Below the pieces are notes generated by a model. The model ran no database searches. It was not told the DNA's origin and saw only the letters and a list, made by a program, of their open reading frames with translations. Of a stretch of DNA of 64,000 bases, positions 17,632 through 26,000 are shown one piece after another. This stretch comes from Actinobacteria bacterium HGW-Actinobacteria-4 (lineage in GTDB: Bacteria; Actinomycetota; Actinomycetes; Actinomycetales; Demequinaceae), in NCBI GenBank assembly GCA_002841315.1, contig PHEW01000004.1, positions 223,964 through 287,963 on the forward strand, written 5' to 3'. The stretch's first letter is position 1; every line of letters starts with the position of its first letter. The position numbers and the translations under genes are program-made.

Positions 17632-18075
17632 CTAGTCCCGGCGGGCCATCAGCACCGACGTATCGCGATCCCCACAGTATGAGAGGTACATCTTGTCAAA
17701 GTTGACCTTGTCGAACCAGACATCAAACGTGAACTCCACGGTGAAATCCTCGAACCTGACCTCGTACCAACCATCTCCCAGGTTCGCCCATTTCCCGAGA
17801 GTGCGCCGTTCTTCTACGTCATCGACACAGTCAGGAGGGCCATCAGCGCCAAAGTCGACAATGGCATCGCGATCTGCATCGATTTCAACGGTGACTGTGC
17901 CGCTGAATGCCGATTCCCACGTGCTGGGAATGGGTATGCTGTCGCGGGAACACCCTGCCAAACTCAGCAGTGCCATCGCAAGTGCAACCGACAAGAGCGA
18001 CCTTTTCGCGACTCTTGCAGGCGAGACCCATCGCGACCGACTGGCTGTGGTGTTGCCCGAATCTGCTCCTTGCAT
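17632..18075 (-). CDS. Immunity-like lipoprotein (member D of two-cysteine family)
   Basis: 147 residues. The signal region ends in LSLAGC; the Cys is at 42, so the true start may instead be the GTG at 18027, which puts it at 26. The mature part aligns without gaps over 66 residues with lipoprotein A (22664-23071). Shared positions include P-x-D-C, D, E, G-x-W, E, F, W, D, a second Cys and the final A-R. It begins 4 bp after the stop of a 63-residue frame. Together with the Rhs fragments upstream this suggests an immunity protein for a displaced Rhs toxin; that role is inference. Confidence 0.75.
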   Translation of the reverse strand: MQGADSGNTTASRSRWVSPARVAKRSLLSVALAMALLSLAGCSRDSIPIPSTWESAFSGTVTVEIDADRDAIVDFGADGPPDCVDDVEERRTLGKWANLGDGWYEVRFEDFTVEFTFDVWFDKVNFDKMYLSYCGDRDTSVLMARRD

Positions 18076-18079
18076 CAGT

Positions 18080-18271
18080 TCACCCCCTGGCCGTGCGCAG
18101 GTCTCGATAGTGATCCGAGTCGAAGTAGTCGACAACGGCCTCTGTTGCGGGGACCATTTGATCCCGCTGGTGCCGACGATAGCCCACGCGAGTCCTAGTG
18201 TCGTCGAACGATTCTGCAGTGCCCAAGATACACACCGAGTCATTCCAAACCACGTCGAACTCCTTCATCAC
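18080..18271 (-). CDS. Small ORF, possible remnant of a toxin tip
   Basis: 63 residues (GTG-ATG start), no recognised family. Its stop lies 4 bp before the start of lipoprotein D, the same tight spacing seen between toxin and immunity genes in polymorphic toxin loci. It may be the surviving C-terminal end of a displaced toxin or a small independent gene. Coding status is uncertain. Confidence 0.35.
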   Translation of the reverse strand: MMKEFDVVWNDSVCILGTAESFDDTRTRVGYRRHQRDQMVPATEAVVDYFDSDHYRDLRTARG

Positions 18272-18327
18272 GTATCGTTTGAAGTCCTAGCGCCTTCGCC
18301 GAAGCCGACAGCTCCGCCGTATCGCTC

Positions 18328-18654
18328 CTATCCACGGATATTCTTGACGTTAACGTAATACACACGTTCCCGACCATCGACCTCTGTGTCGAAGGAGTAT
18401 CTGTCCTCGTCCAAAAGCAGGGACTCGGCGATTTCCCGGCCAACGAGCGTTGGTTCGTCTTGCCAATGCCCTGTCCAGACTTGGATTAATTCGTTCCTGA
18501 GGAGGTCCACCAACGCGAGCGAAATAGTGTCAACGGGGCGGCCCTTCCTGATTTCGGCTAAGACCTCGGGATCAAAAACTGCCTCGGCAAGCGGGATGAA
18601 GTCCTCGAGCCCCAGTTCGAGGAGCGCTTGCTTTACTCGCGTCATCTTCGTCAT
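18328..18654 (-). CDS. Small cytoplasmic protein, candidate immunity protein
   Basis: 108 residues, no signal peptide, acidic, with a mixed helix/strand pattern and a C-terminal RERVYYVNVKN strand. Its ATG overlaps the stop codon of the Rhs fragment by 4 bp (ATGA at 18651-18654). This is the standard linkage of a toxin tip with its immunity gene. No family recognised; the immunity role is inferred only from position. Confidence 0.6.
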   Translation of the reverse strand: MTKMTRVKQALLELGLEDFIPLAEAVFDPEVLAEIRKGRPVDTISLALVDLLRNELIQVWTGHWQDEPTLVGREIAESLLLDEDRYSFDTEVDGRERVYYVNVKNIRG

Positions 18655-19310
18655 GAGGCACTCATCGGAACTCGAAACCCAGCGCCATGTCTGTCAAAGA
18701 GCCACAGGTAGGGGCCTGCGTCGATTCCGTGTGCCCCACCACTAATAGGTCGCGTGACAACACCGGTGAAGGCGACCATGGCATCGTCCGCACTAACCAG
18801 CCCCGACGAGGCGGAACTGTCATCCCCGGACTCCACGCAATCGGTCGCCCACCCAAAGCCACCCGCAAGGGTGTTGGTGGCGAAATCATCCGACACCACC
18901 GTTGTCGTCTGAGACTCCACGCCCTTGACCGCGTGGAACGCATCAGGATCCGTGTAAGCAAAGGTCCGCGCCACCTGGGTGTCAGCAGCCACCAGGTTGC
19001 TGATCCCTGCGATCCTGCCCGAATCCGAATACGACCACTCAGTGGCATACGCCGTACCCGCATGACCCGTACCCCCAAGGGCCGTACCCGCCAGAGACGA
19101 ACCACCCGGACCCTCAGACCACCAAGTCTCACCCGCCTCAGGCGCCGCCCACTCACACGTGAAAGTCTCAGTGTTGCTAGCGAACTCAGTCCACGCAGCA
19201 GCCGAACGATTGAAATCGTCATACTCGAAACACTGCGCACCATAGAGCTCAGACGCGGCAGCAGAGGGACGGTTCACACCATCGACAATACTCGCGACAA
19301 CACTGCATTC
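18651..19310 (-). pseudogene. Orphan Rhs fragment 1
   Basis: The stretch 18756-19294 encodes a near copy of an internal part of the large Rhs protein, from SIVDGVNRPSAAASELYG to FTGVV, corresponding to 24909-25444. The frame then continues into 34 unrelated residues ending VPMSAS, where the large Rhs protein instead carries several hundred more residues. The 5' part of an Rhs gene is missing. The upstream frame stays open to 19421 but has no Rhs similarity. Likely a displaced Rhs cassette with an internal deletion. Confidence 0.85.
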
Positions 19311-19426
19311 GGCCGATGCTTGGGCGGGGTTGGTGCGGTAGGCCGATGCTAGAGCGGTGGCCGGCTCCCAGCGACACGTGTGCCATGTGTCGGCACGCCA
19401 GTGAGCCGAGGACGCGCACACATCAA

Positions 19427-19864
19427 CTAGTAGTCGTCGACTCGCTCAAGCCACAGCGGTGGCCAATCGTCAAACCCGCAAGGGTAGTACTCAAGAACCG
19501 CCCAGTTGCCCGGCTCGATCAGGGCGACCGCGTATGTCGTGAGCGGATCGGAGTGATAGACGAGCGAAACGGACGTCTGCGCGTCACTCGGTCCCCACAG
19601 TTCCCACGTCGCGTCAACCGGGGTCGCTTCTGGCCACCTGCTTCCGTCACACGTGGTGCCAAGCGGCTGAGACGGAACTAGTGGTAGGGCGCCCTGAACT
19701 TGGTTGCCCTCTTCTGACAATTCTAGGAAGTAGTTGCCGTCAGCGGACTCCCAGCGACCGGGCTGAAACGGGCCAGTGCTTTGAGCATCGGGCACCTGAA
19801 CACAACTCGAGAGCAATGCAGCGAGCGCGAGCGCCAACCCAGCGACGTTGATGATCAGTTTCAT
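19427..19864 (-). CDS. Immunity-like lipoprotein (member C of two-cysteine family)
   Basis: 145 residues with a lipoprotein signal (lipobox LSSC, Cys21). The mature part keeps the outline of the family: G-x-W near the start, an E-E-G turn, a mid-protein Cys (TTC), then a second Cys in YYPCG about 57 residues later. Its closing motif resembles YPCDG of lipoprotein A. Similarity is weaker than between A and D. It follows lipoprotein B and precedes Rhs fragment 1 on the same strand. Confidence 0.7.
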   Translation of the reverse strand: MKLIINVAGLALALAALLSSCVQVPDAQSTGPFQPGRWESADGNYFLELSEEGNQVQGALPLVPSQPLGTTCDGSRWPEATPVDATWELWGPSDAQTSVSLVYHSDPLTTYAVALIEPGNWAVLEYYPCGFDDWPPLWLERVDDY

Positions 19865-19973
19865 GAGTCAACCAAACCTTCAGCACTCCCGGGGCGACCC
19901 AAGGGGCCGTTCACACCGAACACGGGGCCGTGCGACAACAACTGAAGGTCACCGGTAATGGCCGTTCCCTGTC

Positions 19974-20723
19974 TCACCACGCGCGGTTGTACTCCGCTCG
20001 AGCGCCGGTCGAGCACGACAAGACGAGCAACGGCGCATCACCCGCGAGATCGATCACCGTTGCCGCGACTTCTTCGTTGCCGACCTCGACGCTTGCTTCG
20101 ATTCGTCCATCTTCCCACTCAGTCGGCGCGAATCGTGTCGCGAAAGGCCACTCCGCTGCCCCAATATCGCACAATGCCGCCACGCCCGATTGCTCAATGG
20201 CTTCCCACTTGATCCAGCCCGGATACACGATGGCGGCAGGTGCTCCGTCGGCGCCTCCAAAGATTATCGGCACCGATTCGGGAGAACCTGGGATCGACTC
20301 GGTCTCGACGTCTAGGGTGATGTACTTCGCCGCAAAGTCGTCATCGGATTCGAGGCACGAATCGAGAAACGGTTCGTGCCATGACCTTTCTCCAAACTTG
20401 CCGCTGGGGATGAGCGCGAACTCGCGGCCAGCCATATCGATGAGAATCGTGCCCGTTTCGTCCTGCACCCACTCGAACACGCCGCTCGCCGTAGCGTCGT
20501 CGACGCACGCAGGATCATTTGGCGCGGGCAGATTTGCGCCGAATCCCGAACCGTCCGGATAGAAGACGATCGAAGACGCATATCCGAGGTTTGGCGCCTC
20601 AAACAACGCCGGAGCCGGAAGCGGTGGCGTCTCGCTCGTGACCTCAGAACAACCGGCAAGAGCGAGACCAAGGAGGACCGCTACGGCTGAAATACGCCAC
20701 AGCGGCGCAGGCAAGCTATGCAC
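19974..20723 (-). CDS. Immunity-like lipoprotein (member B of two-cysteine family)
   Basis: 249 residues from GTG at 20723; lipobox LAGC with Cys25. The segment SSIVFYPDGSG to FLDSC matches the S-S-x-I-x5-DG pattern and the Cys-to-Cys spacing (about 51 residues) of lipoproteins A and D. The C-terminal half is an extra segment, possibly a second domain. The GTG overlaps the stop of Rhs fragment 2 (GTGCATAG), so the recombination that created the fragment ended just at this gene. A longer start at 20783 would read through the Rhs fragment and is rejected. Confidence 0.7.
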   Translation of the reverse strand: MHSLPAPLWRISAVAVLLGLALAGCSEVTSETPPLPAPALFEAPNLGYASSIVFYPDGSGFGANLPAPNDPACVDDATASGVFEWVQDETGTILIDMAGREFALIPSGKFGERSWHEPFLDSCLESDDDFAAKYITLDVETESIPGSPESVPIIFGGADGAPAAIVYPGWIKWEAIEQSGVAALCDIGAAEWPFATRFAPTEWEDGRIEASVEVGNEEVAATVIDLAGDAPLLVLSCSTGARAEYNRAW

Positions 20724-21202
20724 GACGCACCCAGTCGGTCGCCCAACCCGTGCCACCGGCATAGGTGTTGGTGGCGAAGTCATCCGACACCACTACCTGC
20801 GTCTGAGACGCAACGTCGGTGACCGCGTGGAACGCATCCTGCTTGCCGTAATCGAAGGTCTTCACCAACGCAGCGTCAGCCACCAAGTTGCTGATGCTGG
20901 TGATACGCCCCGAGTCCGAATACGACCACTCAGTGGCGTACGCGGTGTCAGCGTGACCCGTGCCCCCCAGAGCGGTGCCCGCCAGCGACGAACCACCCGG
21001 ACCCTCAGACCACCACGTCTCACCCGCCACAGGCGCCACCGACTCACACGTGAAAGCCTCAGCGTCCTCGGTGAACTCAGTCCACGCAGCAGCCAAACGA
21101 TTGAAATCGTCATACACGAAACACTGCGCACCATACAACTCAGACGCGGCAGCGGAGGGACGGTTCACACCATCGACAATACTCGTCAAGACACTTTTTT
21201 CG
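20716..21202 (-). pseudogene. Orphan Rhs fragment 2
   Basis: Positions 20728-21185 code for the same internal Rhs stretch as fragment 1 (SIVDGVNRPSAAASELYG to GWATDWV) and are about nine-tenths identical at DNA level to 24990-25444. The frame stops 7 residues later, overlapping the lipoprotein B start. On the 5' side it is cut at a junction with the copied leader of the membrane-protein gene. No start codon of its own. Confidence 0.85.
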
Positions 21203-21318
21203 GCCGATGCGCACCCACATGTAGATAAGGAGCACGGCGGTGACGTCGCAGAGGATTTGGCGGATGCGCCGGGGCATGTAATCCGAGTAGGGTTTGATCC
21301 CTCCATCATGGTGCCCTG
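21203..21318 (-). pseudogene. 5' fragment of the membrane-protein gene; right copy of 116-bp repeat
   Basis: This copy matches 16768-16883 with about five substitutions and encodes KPYSDYMPRRIRQ through MWVRIG. The initiator ATG has become ATC (CAT to GAT on the + strand), so it cannot be expressed as the original protein. It runs directly into Rhs fragment 2. Confidence 0.88.
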
Positions 21319-21887
21319 GGCGGGATCGTGGGCGGCGAGTCGGCACCCGGCTCCTTCGGTTGGCGCAACCCTTCGAGGAACTCCCTCAGCTCGTGCTCGA
21401 CTTCCGCGTTCATCTCCACAGCAGTGCGTATTCTGGCCTCTAACCCACCCGTGCGGATGCGCCACAATGCAGTCTCGCGGTGACCCCACAGCACCCACTC
21501 CCGGCCGGAGCCAGTCACGTCCAAGCGAAGCTCCGTTTGAGACCCGATCAGCCGTCCGCGGCCAAACGTCATAGCGAGAAAGCTTCCAACCTTGAGGCCG
21601 CCACTACCGCGGCGTGCGATCAGCACTGGAAGCCGACCACGCAACTGAGCCAGGTAGAACAGCCCCGATGCAGTATGCCAGAGGCAATAGATGGCCAACG
21701 CAAGGAAGAGTGTGCGCATGACGAAAGGGCCAGGTCCGCGGGCATAGATATCGAAAAGAGTATAGGTGCGCGGTACAAGAAAGAACATCAATCCAATCAA
21801 TCCGGTGACCAGCGTCAGGATAACGGTGTAGCGGAGCGCACTCACTCGCGTCTCAGTAGAACCGCGCACTGTGCGAAAACTCACCAC
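21306..21887 (-). CDS. Membrane protein of unknown function
   Basis: 193 residues, starting with GTG. Two membrane segments (about 20-40 and 55-80) are followed by a cytoplasmic part with two short beta-rich stretches and a Pro-rich end. No family recognised. Its last codons lie inside the 116-bp repeat. It may therefore be the original upstream neighbour of the membrane-protein gene at 16219, before the block between them was inserted. Confidence 0.7.
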   Translation of the reverse strand: MVSFRTVRGSTETRVSALRYTVILTLVTGLIGLMFFLVPRTYTLFDIYARGPGPFVMRTLFLALAIYCLWHTASGLFYLAQLRGRLPVLIARRGSGGLKVGSFLAMTFGRGRLIGSQTELRLDVTGSGREWVLWGHRETALWRIRTGGLEARIRTAVEMNAEVEHELREFLEGLRQPKEPGADSPPTIPPRAP

Positions 21888-22018
21888 GGGAACCTTCCTC
21901 TCGGGGGTAGGGGCGGCACTGGTCCACCGACACCTGGCGGCCCTCCCCCGACGCTGTTCAAGACTTGATCGACTACGGGACTAAAGCACTGAATCACCCC
22001 GGGTGAATCGCCCCGGGT

Positions 22019-22231
22019 TTAGTGGAGGGCGAGTTCTCCCAACAGCGGTTGCTGCTGGGTCGTGTTCTCACGGTAGTACAGGTCTTCCTTCTCGATCGGG
22101 GTGAGGTAGCCGATCGAGGAGTGGAGGCGGCTCTCGTTGAACCAGTGGACCCAGCTGAGGGTTGCTAGTTCCAGTTCGTCCGTGGTCCGGAACGGGCCGT
22201 CGAGCTTCACGCACTCGTTCTTGTAGAGCCC
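22019..22231 (-). pseudogene. IS3-type transposase C-terminus (remnant)
   Basis: About 65 residues from GLYKNECVKLDGPFRT to the end carry the conserved LSWVHWFNESRLHSSIGY motif of the rve integrase domain in IS3-family OrfB proteins. The DDE residues upstream are gone. The frame stays open to 22537, but that part is antisense to another transposase fragment. Confidence 0.85.
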
Positions 22232-22456
22232 CACGACGCCCTCGCCGAGTCCATCAACGCCGCCCACAGAACCGAATTGATCAGGGCACGCAAGCCATGG
22301 CGCACCATCGAGGAAGTCGAGTTCGTGACCCTCGAATGGGTCCACTGGTTCAACACCACCCGCCTTCACGCCAGTCTCGGCCACCGCACCCCCGAAGAAG
22401 TCAAAGCCAACTACTACGCTGAACCCACGAGGGCACCCGCCCTCACAACCACCTAG
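22226..22456 (+). pseudogene. Second IS3-type transposase C-terminus (remnant, opposite strand)
   Basis: 76 codons without a start, beginning EPHDALAESIN and containing LEWVHWFNTTRLHASLGHRT, stop at 22454-22456. It is homologous to the minus-strand remnant but clearly divergent from it, so the two derive from different IS elements. Confidence 0.85.
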
Positions 22457-22663
22457 GAACAACACCCAGGGCAGTTCACAGTCCCATGTGACCCTGCGCT
22501 GGTCGCCCACCAGCAGGTCAAGCCTCAAACTGACCAACTACCACGACGACCTAACACTGTCCCTCTCCGTTCAGCGCAATGGAAGTTGGTAGTGCTTCTT
22601 GCCTTGTCGGAATCTAGTCTGAAGTGCTACGAAAGAAGCGAGTCGCTATCACAGGCTGCACGA

Positions 22664-23071
22664 CTATTCCGGTCGGGCGCCGAAGTCCCACAGCACTTCT
22701 CCATCGCACGGATAGACGAGTCCCTGATCCGTCAGTGGTTCACCTAACCAGTAATTGTAATAAAATGCGATCTCACCTGACTCTATCTCTATGATGAAGC
22801 CGTTTCCGGGCTTGTCTCTCCACACTCCTGCGATTTGATACTCAGTGAGGTCGAGACTGCAATCTGCGGGCAACTCAAGATCCCACAGCGCCGTGAGAGT
22901 CGCCTGTCCGTCTTCATGCAAACGAATTCGGGCGGAACTGTCATTGGGGCCCCACCAGAAACCGACCGGTGATGGTTCAGCCGTACAAGCACTTAAGAGG
23001 AGCGACAATCCAAATGTCGCCGCCGTAAGGACGCCTAGTGAGCGTAAACGTTGCCTGACTTCTTCATTCAA
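22664..23071 (-). CDS. Immunity-like lipoprotein (member A), next to the intact Rhs toxin
   Basis: 135 residues from TTG at 23071, with AAAGGA upstream; an ATG start at 23137 would overlap the Rhs gene. The signal region ends in lipobox LSAC with Cys29. The mature part contains PADCSLD, GVWRD, a W and YPCDG, aligning gaplessly with lipoprotein D. It starts 25 bp after the stop of the Rhs toxin gene and has lower GC, like the toxin tip. Position and type make it the prime candidate for immunity against the Ntox44-like tip. A lipoprotein would protect outside the membrane. Confidence 0.8.
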   Translation of the reverse strand: MNEEVRQRLRSLGVLTAATFGLSLLLSACTAEPSPVGFWWGPNDSSARIRLHEDGQATLTALWDLELPADCSLDLTEYQIAGVWRDKPGNGFIIEIESGEIAFYYNYWLGEPLTDQGLVYPCDGEVLWDFGARPE

Positions 23072-23096
23072 TGAATAATTCCTTTGTGAGTGGCCA

Positions 23097-26000
23097 TTAT
23101 CCGGCAGCGAGGGGGACAGTCTTGAGATAGGCGTCACTTTGCAAATAGGAAAGCATGTCCTCGGTAGTCAGCCCGTCCGGATGAAGTGAATACAACTCGT
23201 ACCCCGCAACAATGCTCTGATCGTCCAGCTGGTCTATTTTGCCTGCTGGACCTCCCGAATTCGAACCGCCGAGTGCGTTCTCAAGATCAACGCCCCAGCT
23301 CGCCATCATATATCCAAACTGCATATTTCCAAGCGAGTCGGCGCGCACCGTTGATTCAGTCCCGGGCAAGTGCAGGTCGACCTTGTAACTCATGCCGAAC
23401 TCCGCACGCTCGTAGGTCTTGAAATCATGCGGACCGCCTGTACGCCAGTAGCGGAATAGTCCTGCAACTGCCATGTATTCCTCTGTGTAGTCGTTGGGAC
23501 CGCTAGACAGGAGTCCGTAGCCAACACGATAGTAGTTGCGCATCAGCGCTCCGAAATCGAGAGACATCACGGGCCTCAATCCCTCGCGAAGGATGTAATT
23601 CAAGCGCGAGCTATCAAGTGTCCGGATATAGTCTGCGGTGGGGCTCGAGTTCCAGTCACTGGTCAAAGCGACCATGCGACCAATAACAAGCATTGAAAGC
23701 TCGGGGGGCGAATTTAGGCGTCTCACTTGCTCTGCCCAGCCTCGCTTGATTCCCGCCTGATCTGAGTAGGCTTGCTGCTTAACCTTCCTGAGAATTTCAC
23801 CGCTGTTCTTACTCGCGTTGGCGCAATCCTCTAGTTCCTTCGCGTTCATGTGCACCGAACACAAACCGCTTGCATCTTTGAGCATCACGGGGTTGTTATC
23901 TGCGTAGCGGTATCGATCGAGCGTTCTCGGGTCGCCCGGGTCCATCAGTGGGTCTGGCGAGAGGAACCGGCCGAGGGTGGGGTCGTAGTAGCGGGCGTTC
24001 AAGTACATCAACCCGGTGTGGTGGTCTTCGGTTTGTCCCAGCCAGCCACGGTCGGTGGTGAGGTTGTCTGCGCCGCGGATGGTCCCGTAGGGGGTGTAGG
24101 CGTTGCGGGTGATCGTTGACTCAGCCCAGTCCGGGTTGCCCTCAGAGTCACGCGCATCAAGCATGGTGAACGTCGCCGAGCCTTGAATGTCCCCAATCAG
24201 ATACTTCAGCCCTGTGGCGTCTTTCATGGCGACGGTGGCACCAGCGAACGTGTAGTACCTCGTGGCCGTCAAGTCATCTTCCACGAGCTCATCGGTGTTA
24301 GGGTCTTCGATCTCGGTGTCCCCAAAGTACGCCGTCGCCGACTCTTCGCCGATACGCGCCACACGTTGCCCACCCGCGTCATACACATACATGGTCGTCA
24401 CAGGGGGCTGTACGCCGACGGTCGCCGTCGTCGACACCAAGTTCGAGGACACATCCCACACGAACGTCGTCACCACATCGCCCACCGTGCGGGAGATCAT
24501 CCGACCAGCATCGTCATACCCGTACAGGTCACTACTCGGCGCATCCATCAAGGTCACCGTGACATCAGTGACGTGCACCTGCTCCACATCCACCGAATCC
24601 GTCCCCGTCACCCCAGAAACCACCTCAAGACTGACCGTCAGGGTGGTTGCCGGTAGCAAGCTGGACGCATCCACACTCACCGGCGTGGTGGACGTGGTCG
24701 GGTTGCCCGCATCCCACGCACTGACCATGTCACCAGTGATCATTTCGGACACGCTCGCCACTGGATCCGCATCATTCGTGACCGTCACACGGAACGAGTC
24801 GCTGGCATCCAAGTCCAGCACCCCGTGGGCCACATTCACGCTCACTTCAGCCGCCACTTGATCGGTGACGTCGAGGTCACGTGCCAACACCGCGTTGACG
24901 CCCGGAGAGACAACACCGGTGAAGGTGATTATCGCATCGGCCACACTGACCAACCCTGTGGAAGCGGAACCGTCATCCCCGGCCTCCACCCAACCAGACG
25001 CCCAACCAGAGCTGCCGGTGTAGGTGTTGGAGGCGAAGTCATCCGACACCACTATCTGAGTCTGAGACTCCACACCCTTCACCGCGTGGAACGCATCCGA
25101 CTCGTCATAGTTGAACGTCTTCACCAACGCAGCGTCAGCAACCAAATTGCTGATACTGGTGATCCTGCCCGAATCCGAATACGACCACTGCGTCGCATAC
25201 GCCGTACCCGCATGCCCCGTGCCCCCAAGAGCCGCGCCCGCCAGCGACGAACCACCCGGACCCTCAGACCACCACGTCTCACCCGTTGCAGGCGCCACCG
25301 ACTCACACGTGAAACTCTCAGTGTCGCTAGTGAACTCAGTCCACGCAGCAGCCAAACGATTGAAATCGTCATACACGAAACACTGCGCACCATACAACTC
25401 AGACGCGACAGCGGACGGACGGTTCACACCATCGACAATACTCGTGACCCTGCCCACTTCGTCGTGTTCGAAGTCGTCGTGCTGGATGTACTTGGTGAGT
25501 TCTGCATCGTCCACGTAGGACGCCTGCAGGGACTCCACCGCCCCCGTGACATTGTCATACGTCAACGACCGCGTCACCGTGTTCGCATAGGTGCGCGACA
25601 CGAACCGACCAATGTTGTCATAGACCACACCAGTCACGACGGGCGTTGTCACCGTCGTAGCACCGTCAACACCGATGATCTCCATCGATACCGCTTGACC
25701 GAACCGGTTGTACTGCGTGATCGGCGTCTCCTGAAGGAGACCTCCCACCGCGGGCAACGTCACCCGCGCCCGACCCAACGGATCATCGCCATAGTCAAAG
25801 GTGCGGGTGTAGGAGTGATTGCTGAGGTCACCCAAGCTCGGGTGCGTGGGCAACGTGGTAGTCGACGACAACGGCCGATGCAACACATTCGTGTCGTCCC
25901 CGTAGTTCATCGTCGTCTCGGTCGTCAAAGCCACCGCCGTGAGGGTGCCGGCACCGACCACGGTGGTAGCAGTCTCCTTCTCCAACACACCAACATGCGG

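Larger units (their letters stand above)
22005..22478. mobile_element. Hybrid remnant of two IS3-family elements
   Basis: The left end TGAATCGCCCCGGGTTTAG (22005-22023) and the right end (22457-22478, reverse complement TGAACTGCCCTGGGTGTTG) look like IS3-family terminal repeats. Each is next to the 3' end of a transposase reading outward. The two elements are joined in inverted orientation at about 22226-22231, so both lack their front halves. Confidence 0.75.

Noticed and set aside
19295..19421. In-frame upstream extension of Rhs fragment 1 as a real N-terminus
   Set aside because: No Rhs similarity, no signal peptide and no good start; most likely unrelated DNA after the breakpoint.
21140..21346. 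68-codon frame containing the copied membrane-gene start
   Set aside because: It joins the copy to Rhs DNA out of frame; the original ATG is mutated, so it is a read-through artefact.
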